Positions 52,427 to 62,900 of a DNA stretch of 64,000 nucleotides are shown here, piece after piece. The DNA comes from Phycisphaera sp. (lineage in GTDB: Bacteria; Planctomycetota; Phycisphaerae; Phycisphaerales; UBA1924). The stretch's first letter is position 1; each line of letters begins with the position of its first letter. A program made the translations under genes and the position numbers. The stretch covers positions 1,771,575-1,835,574 of the forward strand of contig RHLH01000001.1 of assembly GCA_003712165.1 (NCBI GenBank), written 5' to 3'. Under the pieces are notes generated by a model, which was not told the DNA's origin, ran no database searches, and saw nothing but the letters and a program-made list of their open reading frames with translations.

Positions 52427-54556
52427 TCAGTTCTGCTCAAGCTTCTGCAGAAGCCGGAGTCCGGACCGCCAGAGAGAGGTTGCGATCGGCTCGCTGTGGG
52501 TCCCGAGGTAGAGATGGCCGGTGACCCCGTAGCTGACTGGAGGCTGCCCGATGATAATCGCTTCGATCTCGAAGTAAGGCTCGTTGGCTTCACCGGTTAC
52601 CGGTGAGATCGGGATCTGCCCGCCGCCCATCGCGGTGAGCGTCTCCTGCGTGATCTCCCGCTTGCCGAGCCGGCCAACATGCGTGACCTTCGCGTGAACG
52701 GTCTCACCAGGATCGCTGGCGGAGCGGAATTGGATCTCGTCGTTGACACCGATACGGATGTTTGCAAGAGATGCCTCACGCACCAGCCCGCGGATGATCC
52801 AGCGGCCCGAGCCGACCTGCGCGATCGGATCGCCTTGCGAGAGGTAGCTTCCCTCGCGGCTCTGGGGCAGGACCTGGAGCACGACGGCGCCGTCGTCTGA
52901 GGTAATGCTGAGTTTCTCTAGCTTGTCGGTCTCACGCTCGAGTCGGACGAGAGAGGACTCCGCAGATCTGCGATGGATCGCTGCCTGCGCTGGGTCATCC
53001 GCCAGCTTCGCCTCGGCAAGCTTGATCGAGGTTTCATACTCGTGACGCGCGGTGGTGACCGCATCCTGTGAGTACGGGTTGTTGAGCGTTGCTATCGGAT
53101 CGCCCGGCTTGAGCTTATCGCCCGGGAAGATGTGCACGGCATCGACGAAGCCATCAGCACCCGCGTAGAACGACTGTTCGTTCTCGAGTCCGACCATGCC
53201 TGTCGCAATGACCGGCCTTGGAACCGGGACGAAGACAATCGCGGCCGGAGCCGCGGCGAAAACGAGCGTCGCAAGCGCGCCAGCGCGGATCCGGTGTGAG
53301 TGTGCTTCTTCCGAGTGGATCAAGTAGTTGCCGACGTTCTTGGCGGCCTTGTAGAACTCCATCCCGCCGTAGAACACCGCGAGCCCGATGCCCAGATAGA
53401 GGAACTTGGTTGCCAGAAGAGCGGAGATACCCAAGACAATCGTGATCTTGTAGAGGGAAGAGAGCACACCGAACGTCACGAGGAATGAATTGAGCCCGAG
53501 GCTATACCGGTTCGGCGTCATCGGGACACCGATCGTCAGAAACTTGAGGAGCTCGATCGCCCGCCGCTGCGCGGTTGAGCGGAGGTTTGGAACCTCAAGC
53601 ACATCGCTGAGGATGTAGTATCCGTCGAATCGCATAAGCGGGTTGAGGTTTGCCAGAACCGTCGCCACACCCGCAACGACAACGATATCAAAGGCGATGA
53701 GTTTCACCGTTGCCGACGGCGCGATTGCCCAGATGAAGATCGCAAGCGACGCGATGAAGAGCTCGATGTACACACCCGCGAGTACAACAATGAGACGGTG
53801 CAACCGCTTTGTAAACCCCCACGAGGACGTGCAGTCGCAGTACGCGCAGGGCGTGCCCGCGATGAAGAACGCACCGATCTCTGGCACTTCTCCGCCGAAT
53901 AGCTTGCAGGCGTAGGCGTGTCCGAATTCGTGGATCAGTTTCAACACGACGAGCGAGAACCACATTCCCAGCAGACGCTCAGGGGTGAAGACATCACCGA
54001 TCGGAGTGAAGAACTCGCCCCAGTTCTTGCCAAGAAGCAGCAGCGCACTCCCGACCACGATCAGCCATACGGCAAACGCCCACTTCGTGAACACCCACGA
54101 TACCATGTGCTTGGTGCGAGCCAGGAACGTATCCGGGTTGACGAGCGGCACCTGGAGGAACAGAAAGCCCATCAACTTCGCTGTTCGCTTGGCCTTGATC
54201 TTCTGCTGTCGCCTGCGGTAGAGAGACTCGTTGTCCGGAACCGGCAGGTTCAGAAAGCCGAGACCGTGAAGGCTGAGGATGAACTGGTAGAAACCTTCCT
54301 CGTCTTCCTGGGTAACCAGCTCGCGCTCAACGAGTTCTTCAAACACTGCTCCGAGCTGCTTGTCCTCGTTGATCGCCGCGCAGAGCTGGTAGTCTCGTTC
54401 GCTGACCTTGTGAACGGCGAGCGTCATCGGGTCTCGAAAGACGTAGGACACCTCGCCGCGAAAGATGTGGCGGTGAACCTCCAGGTCCTTTCGGATACCA
54501 ACCTGCGCCTGCCGAAGACGGGGCGCAAGCGCGTCTGGGTTGCTCGGTGCACTCAT
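52427..54556 (-). CDS. M50 site-2-type metallopeptidase fused to HlyD-like adaptor
   Basis: 709 residues. Order: N-terminal PqqD-like winged-helix part (about 30-105, VFRDPMTLAVHKVSERDYQLCAAI); membrane metallopeptidase core with H209-E210-x-x-H213 (LIHEFGHAYACK) and the third-ligand motif NLNPLMRFDGYYILSD; about eight helices; then after residue 430 a HlyD-like arm with lipoyl half-motifs (GADGFVDAVHIFPGDKLKPGDPIATL and GAVVLQVLPQSREGSYLSQGDPIAQV) and a short coiled coil. All M50 ligands are intact. Overlaps the GAF-HlyD gene by 4 bases. I infer a role in processing or exporting the giant adhesin encoded upstream. Confidence 0.88.
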   Translation of the reverse strand: MSAPSNPDALAPRLRQAQVGIRKDLEVHRHIFRGEVSYVFRDPMTLAVHKVSERDYQLCAAINEDKQLGAVFEELVERELVTQEDEEGFYQFILSLHGLGFLNLPVPDNESLYRRRQQKIKAKRTAKLMGFLFLQVPLVNPDTFLARTKHMVSWVFTKWAFAVWLIVVGSALLLLGKNWGEFFTPIGDVFTPERLLGMWFSLVVLKLIHEFGHAYACKLFGGEVPEIGAFFIAGTPCAYCDCTSSWGFTKRLHRLIVVLAGVYIELFIASLAIFIWAIAPSATVKLIAFDIVVVAGVATVLANLNPLMRFDGYYILSDVLEVPNLRSTAQRRAIELLKFLTIGVPMTPNRYSLGLNSFLVTFGVLSSLYKITIVLGISALLATKFLYLGIGLAVFYGGMEFYKAAKNVGNYLIHSEEAHSHRIRAGALATLVFAAAPAAIVFVPVPRPVIATGMVGLENEQSFYAGADGFVDAVHIFPGDKLKPGDPIATLNNPYSQDAVTTARHEYETSIKLAEAKLADDPAQAAIHRRSAESSLVRLERETDKLEKLSITSDDGAVVLQVLPQSREGSYLSQGDPIAQVGSGRWIIRGLVREASLANIRIGVNDEIQFRSASDPGETVHAKVTHVGRLGKREITQETLTAMGGGQIPISPVTGEANEPYFEIEAIIIGQPPVSYGVTGHLYLGTHSEPIATSLWRSGLRLLQKLEQN

Positions 54557-56421
54557 AGCCAGAAGTTCGTCCTGAAGTAATCAACGATTCGATGCGTACC
54601 CACCCACCAGACAGGCCGCTTCCCGAACTCCACCCGTGCGATGCCTTCCATGCCGGGCTTCATCCACTCTTTCGTCTGCCCGAGTTCGCCCTCGGTGATG
54701 TAGACGGTCTTGCCGTTGATCGGGTGTGCCAGTGGCTGCACGCGGACAACCTGAAGCTCGATCGTCTCCTCGGGGCGTGCATTTGGAGCAAACACACCAA
54801 CCTCGCCCGGCTTGATATCGGCGGCAACCCGCTGCGGCATCTCGACATCGATTGTCCACCCGTCGTCGCGGGCGATTTCAAACATCGGGGTTCCCAGCGT
54901 CATCGTCTCGCCGAGCCTTGCCCTCAGGTCCCCACTCATCACGAAGCCGTCGAACGGCGCCACGATGGTTGACTGCTCGATTTGCCAATCGATCTCTGCG
55001 AGTCTCGCCTCTGAGAGTCGGCGCTCAGCGCGTGCCAGCTCAGCATCTACACCCATGCCGTCGCTGACTGCACGGTTCTCGTTGATCTGTGCGATCTGGA
55101 TCTCCGCGAGAAACTGCTCGCGCTGCACAAGCAACTCACTGTCGTCGAACACGGCGAGCACCTGCCCCTCAGTCACATAGTCCCCTGCCGTAACGAATGC
55201 AGTGAGCAACGTTCCCTCGACCGGAGCGGAAACCGAACGCACGGTGCTGGGGCGCACCGAAGCGGGCGCGTTGACGTGATAGCCCATCGTGCCGAACGCG
55301 ATCCACGCGAGCGCAGAGAGCATCAGCAGCGCAAATATCTTCCTGCCCCAGCCTTTGGGCTTGAAGGTTTCACGCACGCCTTCACCGATGGATTTCTTCG
55401 CGTGTGACACGATCGAGCGGTTTGCCCTATCGATGAGCCCGAACGCCGGTGCGTAGGGCTTCATCAGGTTCTCGACTGTTTCGAGCTCCTCAGCGTTGAA
55501 TGGCAATTCAGCCCTTCTGCGCAAGCTCACGACCATCGCCTCCCCGCTGCCGGCATCAAGCGGAATAGATGCGACACACGAGCCGCCGAGATGCTCATAC
55601 CAACGCTTGTGGACGCGGTAGCCCTGATTGCTTTCTACGCCGTTCCCGGAGTTGTTCTGGTAGATAATCTGTGTGCCGCGATCGACGGCTTCACCCATCG
55701 CGTCACCCATGAGACGAACCGCTTCTGCGCGGTTGCTGACCTCATCGAGCCCCGAAACAGCCTGGATTTTTACCTTGGCGCCGTCAGCGACACCGATCGC
55801 GGCCTGCTCGCATCCGAGCTTCGAACGCAGGCTCGACACAAGGGCGAAAGCCATCTCGACACCGGATGTGTAGTTCGCGGCTTTCGACACGCTCGCGTCA
55901 GGGGCTTCGTCTTCGGGCACCTTCCCAGCCTCTTCGATCCGCGAAGCGCCGATGGCCATCTGGGTGGTGAACGACTCGAGGAGTTCGCGGTACATCTCGG
56001 CGGTAAATGAGTCGGTGCACCGCACGACCATGCTCATCACACCGATCATCGAGCCTGTGATGTCGCGGAGGATCACTGAGATCAAAGCGATCTGGAATGA
56101 CGCGTCACGAGCCGAGAAACGCCTCGCGACGGGCTTGGCTTCCTGCATGGACGTGTTGAGCAGATCCTCGACGGGCTTCTTCCAGAACGACGGATCGGTC
56201 GAACCGGTGTGCCAGTAGTCCTCGACAATCTCAGAACCGAATCGGACGCTGATCGTGCCGTAGGGACTCTGGAAGCCCTGCACGATCGCAGCAGAGGCGC
56301 GCTTGTAGAACATCGAGGGCGACTCGCTGCGCAGCGACAACGTCGAGATCAACGAAGATATCTTGCCCACAACGCCCTGGACATTGATCGGCTGCTCTTT
56401 CTGTGCCTGCTCTGTTGACAT
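54553..56421 (-). CDS. GAF-domain HlyD-family membrane fusion protein
   Basis: 622 residues. N-terminal cytoplasmic half of about 370 residues with a GAF-like domain about 185-345 (GVEMAFALVSSLRSKLGCEQAAIGV ... ASIPLDAGSGEAMVVSL). One helix (KIFALLMLSALAWIAFGTMGY), then a HlyD adaptor: first lipoyl half SVSAPVEGTLLTAFVTAGDYVTEGQVLAVF, coiled coil about 440-490, second half IVAPFDGFVMSGDLRARLGETMTLGTPMFEI and a barrel segment. The GAF part suggests regulation by a small molecule or protein contact. It pairs with the M50-HlyD hybrid (4-base overlap) and follows a PilZ gene by 27 bases. No ABC exporter of the HlyB type or TolC is in the window. Confidence 0.88.
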   Translation of the reverse strand: MSTEQAQKEQPINVQGVVGKISSLISTLSLRSESPSMFYKRASAAIVQGFQSPYGTISVRFGSEIVEDYWHTGSTDPSFWKKPVEDLLNTSMQEAKPVARRFSARDASFQIALISVILRDITGSMIGVMSMVVRCTDSFTAEMYRELLESFTTQMAIGASRIEEAGKVPEDEAPDASVSKAANYTSGVEMAFALVSSLRSKLGCEQAAIGVADGAKVKIQAVSGLDEVSNRAEAVRLMGDAMGEAVDRGTQIIYQNNSGNGVESNQGYRVHKRWYEHLGGSCVASIPLDAGSGEAMVVSLRRRAELPFNAEELETVENLMKPYAPAFGLIDRANRSIVSHAKKSIGEGVRETFKPKGWGRKIFALLMLSALAWIAFGTMGYHVNAPASVRPSTVRSVSAPVEGTLLTAFVTAGDYVTEGQVLAVFDDSELLVQREQFLAEIQIAQINENRAVSDGMGVDAELARAERRLSEARLAEIDWQIEQSTIVAPFDGFVMSGDLRARLGETMTLGTPMFEIARDDGWTIDVEMPQRVAADIKPGEVGVFAPNARPEETIELQVVRVQPLAHPINGKTVYITEGELGQTKEWMKPGMEGIARVEFGKRPVWWVGTHRIVDYFRTNFWL

Positions 56422-56448
56422 ATGTGAGCTGCTCCGGCTACGGCCTGC

Positions 56449-56874
56449 TCAGAGCAGGCTGTCGGTGATCGGGTCCACCGATTTCACCTCGTCCAGTTTG
56501 ATCTGATTGAAGAACACGAACCCGCACTCAAAGGCGTCCTCGCGCACCAGTCGGCAGCGAAGGCATCTCGCGTACACGGTCGGGAGATCCAGTTCACCCT
56601 TCTCGAAGTCGAGCTTGTAGACATCGCCGACATTGAGCGGAATCTCGCTCATCACCTGGCAGCCGCCCGACGAGACATCGCCCGTCACCGCGTTGACGGC
56701 GAGTTTGTGACTGTCACTCGCGTTGCCGGGTTTGATCAGAACGGGAACCGAGATCTCGTGACGCTCAGAGGTCCTTAGTTTCCTGATGGCTTCTGGGGTC
56801 TGCTGTTCGAGCTCGGACAGCAGCGTCTGCGCCCAATCATCAAACCCCGATTCCTGATTTCGCTCAGCTCCCAT
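56449..56874 (-). CDS. PilZ domain protein (c-di-GMP receptor)
   Basis: 141 residues. The N-terminal 40 residues are helical. The PilZ domain follows, with both c-di-GMP contacts: RTSER (R-x3-R) and DVSSGG (D/N-x-S-x-x-G, with the spacing KPGNASDSHKLAVNAVTG between), then LNVGDVYKLDF. A cytoplasmic receptor that changes partner binding with c-di-GMP level. Between the giant adhesin (51 bases upstream) and the GAF-HlyD gene (27 bases downstream), it most likely controls adhesin export or retention. Confidence 0.88.
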   Translation of the reverse strand: MGAERNQESGFDDWAQTLLSELEQQTPEAIRKLRTSERHEISVPVLIKPGNASDSHKLAVNAVTGDVSSGGCQVMSEIPLNVGDVYKLDFEKGELDLPTVYARCLRCRLVREDAFECGFVFFNQIKLDEVKSVDPITDSLL

Positions 56875-56925
56875 GGCTTACCTCACTCTCGTCAGAAGAT
56901 GCACCGGGCACCAATCTCTCATTGC

Positions 56926-59900
56926 TTACTTGCGACGTCCTCTGAAGAGGCCAGACCTCGCGTCAGCAGAACCGCCTGCCGTGCCCGTATCGTCTACACG
57001 ATTCGTTGTCCCGAGCCCTGCACGCAGGAGCACCCAGAACTTGCTCAAGAAGCCGTCGGACCCGGCCCGCTCAGCCTCTGTGCTTTGATCGGGAATTCCA
57101 CTCACCGGGTCGAGTTTGGAATCGCTGCTTTCGGGGACGAATGCTTCTTCGAATGACGCTTCGCCCCACGATTCGGTGTTGTCCGGTAACGGAATATCCG
57201 CCGCCTCGACCGACCGTGCGATCTCAGTAATCTCCCTGATCTCTTCCGCGACCCACTTGAGCGTCTGATCGCTCTTGCTCACGTCCATTCCCAGCGAGGC
57301 GTCGTGCTCAGCCCGGGGCTCGCTATCAGAAGTTGGCTCGGCTTCTTCGTGTACTCCATGAGCATTCGAATCTGAGGCTTGGTACACCGCCGGCTCAGAA
57401 ACCTGCGCCTGACCCGCCTTGGCTGCCCCCTTCGGGTCTGCCTCGTTCTCGGATTCTGGTTCAGGTTCGGTTACATTCGTCACTTCGATACGAACGGCCT
57501 GCTCGACGGTGTGCCCAGCAGAGTCGGTCACCAGAACCGTCACTGTGTGGGAATCATGGAACTCGTAATCGATGTCGGCTCCGTCTGCGACGACGATGTC
57601 ACCCTCAGCGTTGATGATGAATCGCCCCCCTGCGTCGTCGGTGAGTGCATACGTGAACGTCTCACCCGCGTCAACGTCGGTAACCGCTACACTCGCGACG
57701 ACGGTCCCGGGCAGTGAGTTCTCTTCAACCTTGGCCTCAGTTATCTCTATCGAGCTCGGTCCCTCGTTGACATCACCCACCGTGATCGTCAGCGATTCCT
57801 CGTGCGTCGCCCCGCCGGAGTCCGTCACGCGCACAGTCACCTCATGCTCGCCGGCGGACTCGTGGTCCAGGGCCGCGCCATCGGCGACAGTGATGTTGCC
57901 GTCAGAATCGATCACGAAGCGGCCGCCGGCGTCGTCTGTCAATTCAAACGAGTGGCTGTCGCCCGCGTCGACGTCCGCCACGCTCACGCTCGCCACCTGC
58001 GTGCCGGCAACGGCGTTCTCGGCGACACTGCCGCCAGTAAAGCGGATATCTGAGGGACCCTCGTTGACATCGCCCACCGTGATCGTCAGCGATTCCTCGT
58101 GCGTCACCCCGCCGGAGTCCGTCACGCGCACAGTCACCTCATGCTCGCCGGCAGACTCGTGGTCCAGGGCCGCGCCATCGGCGACAGTGATGTTGCCCTC
58201 GGAGTCGATCGCGAAGCGGCCACCGGCGTCGTCTGTCAGCTCGAAGCTGTGCGTGTCGATGGCGTCGACGTCCGCCACAGAAGCGCTCGCCACCTGAGTA
58301 CCCGCGGCCGCGTTCTCGGCGACACTGCCGCCAGTAAAGCTGATGTCTGAGGGACCCTCGTTGACATCGCCCACCGTGATCGTCAGCGATTCCTCGTGCG
58401 TCACCCCGCCGGAGTCCGTCACGCGCACAGTCACCTCATGCTCGCCGGCAGACTCGTGGTCCAGGGCCGCGCCATCGGCGACAGTGATGTTGCCCTCGGA
58501 GTCGATCGCGAAGCGGCCACCGGCGTCGTCTGTCAGCTCGAAGCTGTGCGTGTCGATGGCGTCGACGTCCGCCACAGAAGCGCTCGCCACCTGAGTACCC
58601 GCGGCCGCGTTCTCGGCGACACTGCCGCCAGTAAAGCTGATGTCTGAGGGACCCTCGTTGACATCACCCACCGTGATCGTCAGCGATTCCTCGTACGTCT
58701 CGCCCCCGGAGTCCGTCACGCGCACAGTCACCTCATGCTCGCCGGCAGACTCGTGGTCCAGGGCCGCGCCATCGGCGACAGTGATGTTGCCCTCGGAGTC
58801 GATCGCGAAGCGACCGCCGGCGTCGTCTGTCAGCTCGAAGCTGTGCGTGTCGATGGCGTCGACGTCCGCCACAGAAGCGCTCGCCACCTGAGTACCCGCG
58901 GCCGCGTTCTCGGCAACACCGCCGCCCGTGAAGCTGATGTCAGTAGGTGCATCGTTCACCGGCGCGACATGCACGGTTACCTCATCGGTCCTGAAATCTT
59001 CGCCGTCACGCACCGTGACCTTGAAGACCAGTTCCGTGTCGCTGTCGACAGCTGGCGAGTCAAACGTCGGCGAGGTCGCGCTGGCATCATCGAGCACGAC
59101 CGCAGGCCCACTGACCTGTTCCCATGTGTACTCCAGGTCGTCGGCGCTGATCTGCGCCGAGCCTTCTTCGTAGACGCGCACGCCTCTGAACGCGCTTTCG
59201 CCGTCCTGGCTGCCTCCGTCGTGATCGTTGACAAAGAACATGCGGTCGAAGTCGCCCTGGAAGTGGTCTCCAACTCGGATCTGGTACGTAACCCACTCGC
59301 CCTCGTTGCCCTCATAGTCAGAGGACATATCGATACCCCAGTCCTGCGTGCCGTGGAGCCGGAAGGTCTTGCTCGCGTCGATCGAGCCGTCTGTGTCGAA
59401 CCCGATGCCGTGGATCTCGCCCTCGCCTGCTGACTTGAACTGGAACTCGAGGATCGTGTCCTCGGTCACCGTGTAGTCGTAGTCGATCGACTTCCACCCG
59501 TTGCCCGACATCGACAGCGTGTCGCCGTCCGTTTCGACCGTCAGGCTGACGTCCTGCGACGACCCGCCGTAGGAATCGATGTCCACCGAGTCGAAATCGA
59601 CAGACGTCGGCCCCTCTGTAACCTCAACACCCAGCGTCACCGGCGTGTTCTCGTTGACAAACAGGTCTTCGCCTGCGTCGATCTCCGGGACATCGTTCAC
59701 CGAGACAACGTGCACAGTCACCTCTTCGGTGCTGACCTCGTCGCCGTTGGCAACCGTAACACGGAACACAATGTCGGTATCCACATCAACCGCCGGCGAC
59801 TCAAACGTCGGCGTGACTGCGTTCGGATCATCGAGCACGACCGTCGGCCCGCTCACCTGTTCCCATGTGTACTCCAGGTCGTCGGCGCTGATCTGCGCCG

Positions 59901-62900
59901 AGCCTTCTTCGTAGACGCGCACGCCTCTGAACGCGCTTTCGCCGTCCTGGCTGCCTCCGTCGTGATCGTTGACAAAGAACATGCGGTCGAAGTCGCCCTG
60001 GAAGTGGTCTCCAACTCGGATCTGGTACGTAACCCACTCGCCCTCGTTGCCCTCATAGTCAGAGGACATATCGATACCCCAGTCCTGCGTGCCGTGGAGC
60101 CGGAAGGTCTTGCTCGCGTCGATCGAGCCGTCTGTGTCGAACCCGATGCCGTGGATCTCGCCCTCGCCTGCTGACTTGAACTGGAACTCGAGGATCGTGT
60201 CCTCGGTCACCGTGTAGTCGTAGTCGATCGACTTCCACCCGTTGCCCGACATCGACAGCGTGTCGCCGTCCGTTTCGACCGTCAGGCTGACGTCCTGCGA
60301 CGACCCGCCGTAGGAATCGATGTCCACCGAGTCGAAATCGACGCCGTCGGTTGTTCGCGCGTTGACCGAAAGGGTGACCATCTCGCCGTCGTTGACGGTG
60401 ATGTCCTCCGCGTCGAGTACCGGCGCCTCGTCGACATCACCAACGTTGATGGCGATGGTTTCTTCGATGAACTCGCCCTCGGCATCGGTAACCCGGACCG
60501 TGATCTCATGACTGTCAGCAGACTCGTGGTCCAGGCTCGCGCCCTCGGCAACCGTTATGTTCCCGTCGGAGTCGATCGAGAAGCGCCCGCCTGCATCGTC
60601 CGTCAGCTCAAACGAGTGCGTGTCGCCGTCATCAGTATCGCTTACCTGGATGGTCCCAACTGGCGTTCCAGAGCCAGCGTTTTCATTCACTGTAGCATTG
60701 TCTAGCGTAATATCAGTTGGGGCTTCATTGGTGATCCACGGCCGGATCTCGACACTGCCGTGCCAATTCCCATCTGTATCGGTGACATCACCAGCCACAT
60801 AAATGACACCGCCGTTGATGCGAGCGGCATTGGCTATCTCGAGATCGCCTTGCACGTACATGTCGCCCTCGATCTCCATGTACCCGCCGTTGAGTGTTAC
60901 ATCACCAAAGGTTGTGCCCGATCCGGATACCGTTGCATTCCCCTGGATCTCAACGTCGGCGTCAGTCGCGTCCACCGTGTTCCCGTTGTCCGAGTAGCTG
61001 CCCGAGATCTGAAGCTCGCCCTCGATGCTCACCTCGCCAGACGTGTTCTCGATCGATACATGGTGAAGCTCGCCGGCGCCGCCGCCCGTCGAGATCGTCT
61101 GCGCGCCGTCCCCGTCGAGCACGATCGTCGCAGAGCCGTGGTAGCTCGTGTCGCTCGTCGTCACGTCGCCAGAAACGCTGATCTCGCCGCCGTTGATACG
61201 AGCGACACTCTCGATCGTCAGGTCGCCGTCGACGTCCATCTCGGTGATGTCCATGTACCCGCCGTTGATCGTCACATCGCCAAACGTCGTCCCCGAGCCA
61301 GACACCGAAGAGTTCCCCTGGAGCTCCACGTCGGCGTCAGTCGCGTCCACCGTGTTCCCGTTGTCCGCGTAGCTGCCCGAGATCTGAAGCTCGCCCTCGA
61401 TGCTCACCTCGCCAGACGTGTTCTCGATCGATACATGGTGCAACTCGCCGGCGCCGCCGCCCGTCGAGATCGTCTGAGCGCCGTCCCCGTCGAGCACGAT
61501 CGTCGCAGAGCCGTGGTAGCTCGTGTCGCTCGTCGTCACGTCGCCAGAAACGCTGATCTCGCCGCCGTTGATACGAGCGACACTCTCGATCGTCAGGTCG
61601 CCCTTGATCTCAGCATCGCCATCGATCTCCATGTAGCCGCCATTGATGACAACATTCTCGAATGGGCCGTCGGCAGCAGACAGAGTCGAGTTACCGCTGA
61701 GTACGTATGTCTCTTCAACATTCGCAACCGTGATATCGATGACTTCCTCATAAGACTCACCCGCTTCATCCGTCACACGCACAGTCACCTCGTGCGACTC
61801 GCTGGCCTCGAAGTTCAGGTCCGCCCCCTCGGCGACGGTGATGTTGCCGTCAGAATCAATCTCGAAACGACCACCCGCATCATCTGTAAGCTCGAAACTG
61901 TGCGTATCGCCCTCATCGACATCCGTCACCGAAGCCGAGGCGACGAATGTCCCGCCAGCAGCATTCTCCGACACCGTACCGCCCGTGAAGGACAGATCGC
62001 TGGGCCCCTCGTTGACGTCACCCACCGTGATCGTCACAGACTCCTCGTACGTCGCGCCGCCCGAATCCGTCACGCGCACCGTCACCTCGTGAGCGCCGGC
62101 AGATTCGTGGTCCAGGTCGGCGCCGTCGGCGACCGTGATGTTCCCGTCAGAATCAATCTCGAAACGACCGCCGGCGTCGTCGGTCAATTCAAACGAGTGG
62201 CTGTCGCCGTCGTCGACATCAGTCACGGAAACGCTCGCCACCGGCGTGCCCACGGCGGCGTTCTCATCGACCGACCCGCCGGTGAAGCTGATGTCAGATG
62301 GGGCCTCATTCACATCGCCCACCGTGATCGTCAGCGACTCCTCGTATGTCGCGCCGCCCGAATCCGTCACGCGCACCGTCACCTCGTGAGCGCCGGCGGA
62401 CTCGTGGTCAAGGGCCGCGCCATCGGCCACAGTGATGGTGCCGTCAGAATCAATCGCGAAGCGGCCACCGGCGTCATCCGTCAACTCAAACGAGTGGCTG
62501 TCGCCCGCATCGACATCCGCCACGCTCACGCTCGCTACCTGCGTGCCCACGGCGGCGTTCTCATCGACCGACCCGCCGGTGAAGCTGATGTCAGATGGAG
62601 CCTCATTCACATCACCCACCGTGATCGTCACAGACTCCTCGTACGTCGCGCCGCTCGAATCCGTCACGCGCACTGTCACCTCGTGAGCGTCGGCAGATTC
62701 GTGGTCCAGGTCGGCGCCGTCGGCAACCGTGATGTTGCCGTCAGAATCAATCTCGAAACGGCCGCCGGCGTCGTCGGTCAATTCAAACGAGTGGCTGTCG
62801 CCGTCGTCGACATCAGTCACGGAAACGCTCGCCACCGGCGTCCCAGCCGCGGCGTTCTCATCGACCGACCCGCCGGTGAAGCTGATGTCTGATGGGCCCT

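Noticed and set aside
52427..56421. Complete type I secretion system
   Set aside because: Two HlyD-like arms are present but no HlyB-type ABC exporter or TolC gene is seen.
60760..62892. 710-residue plus-strand open frame
   Set aside because: Antisense shadow of the cadherin and beta repeats; it repeats with the same 297-base period as the adhesin gene and has no recognisable domain.
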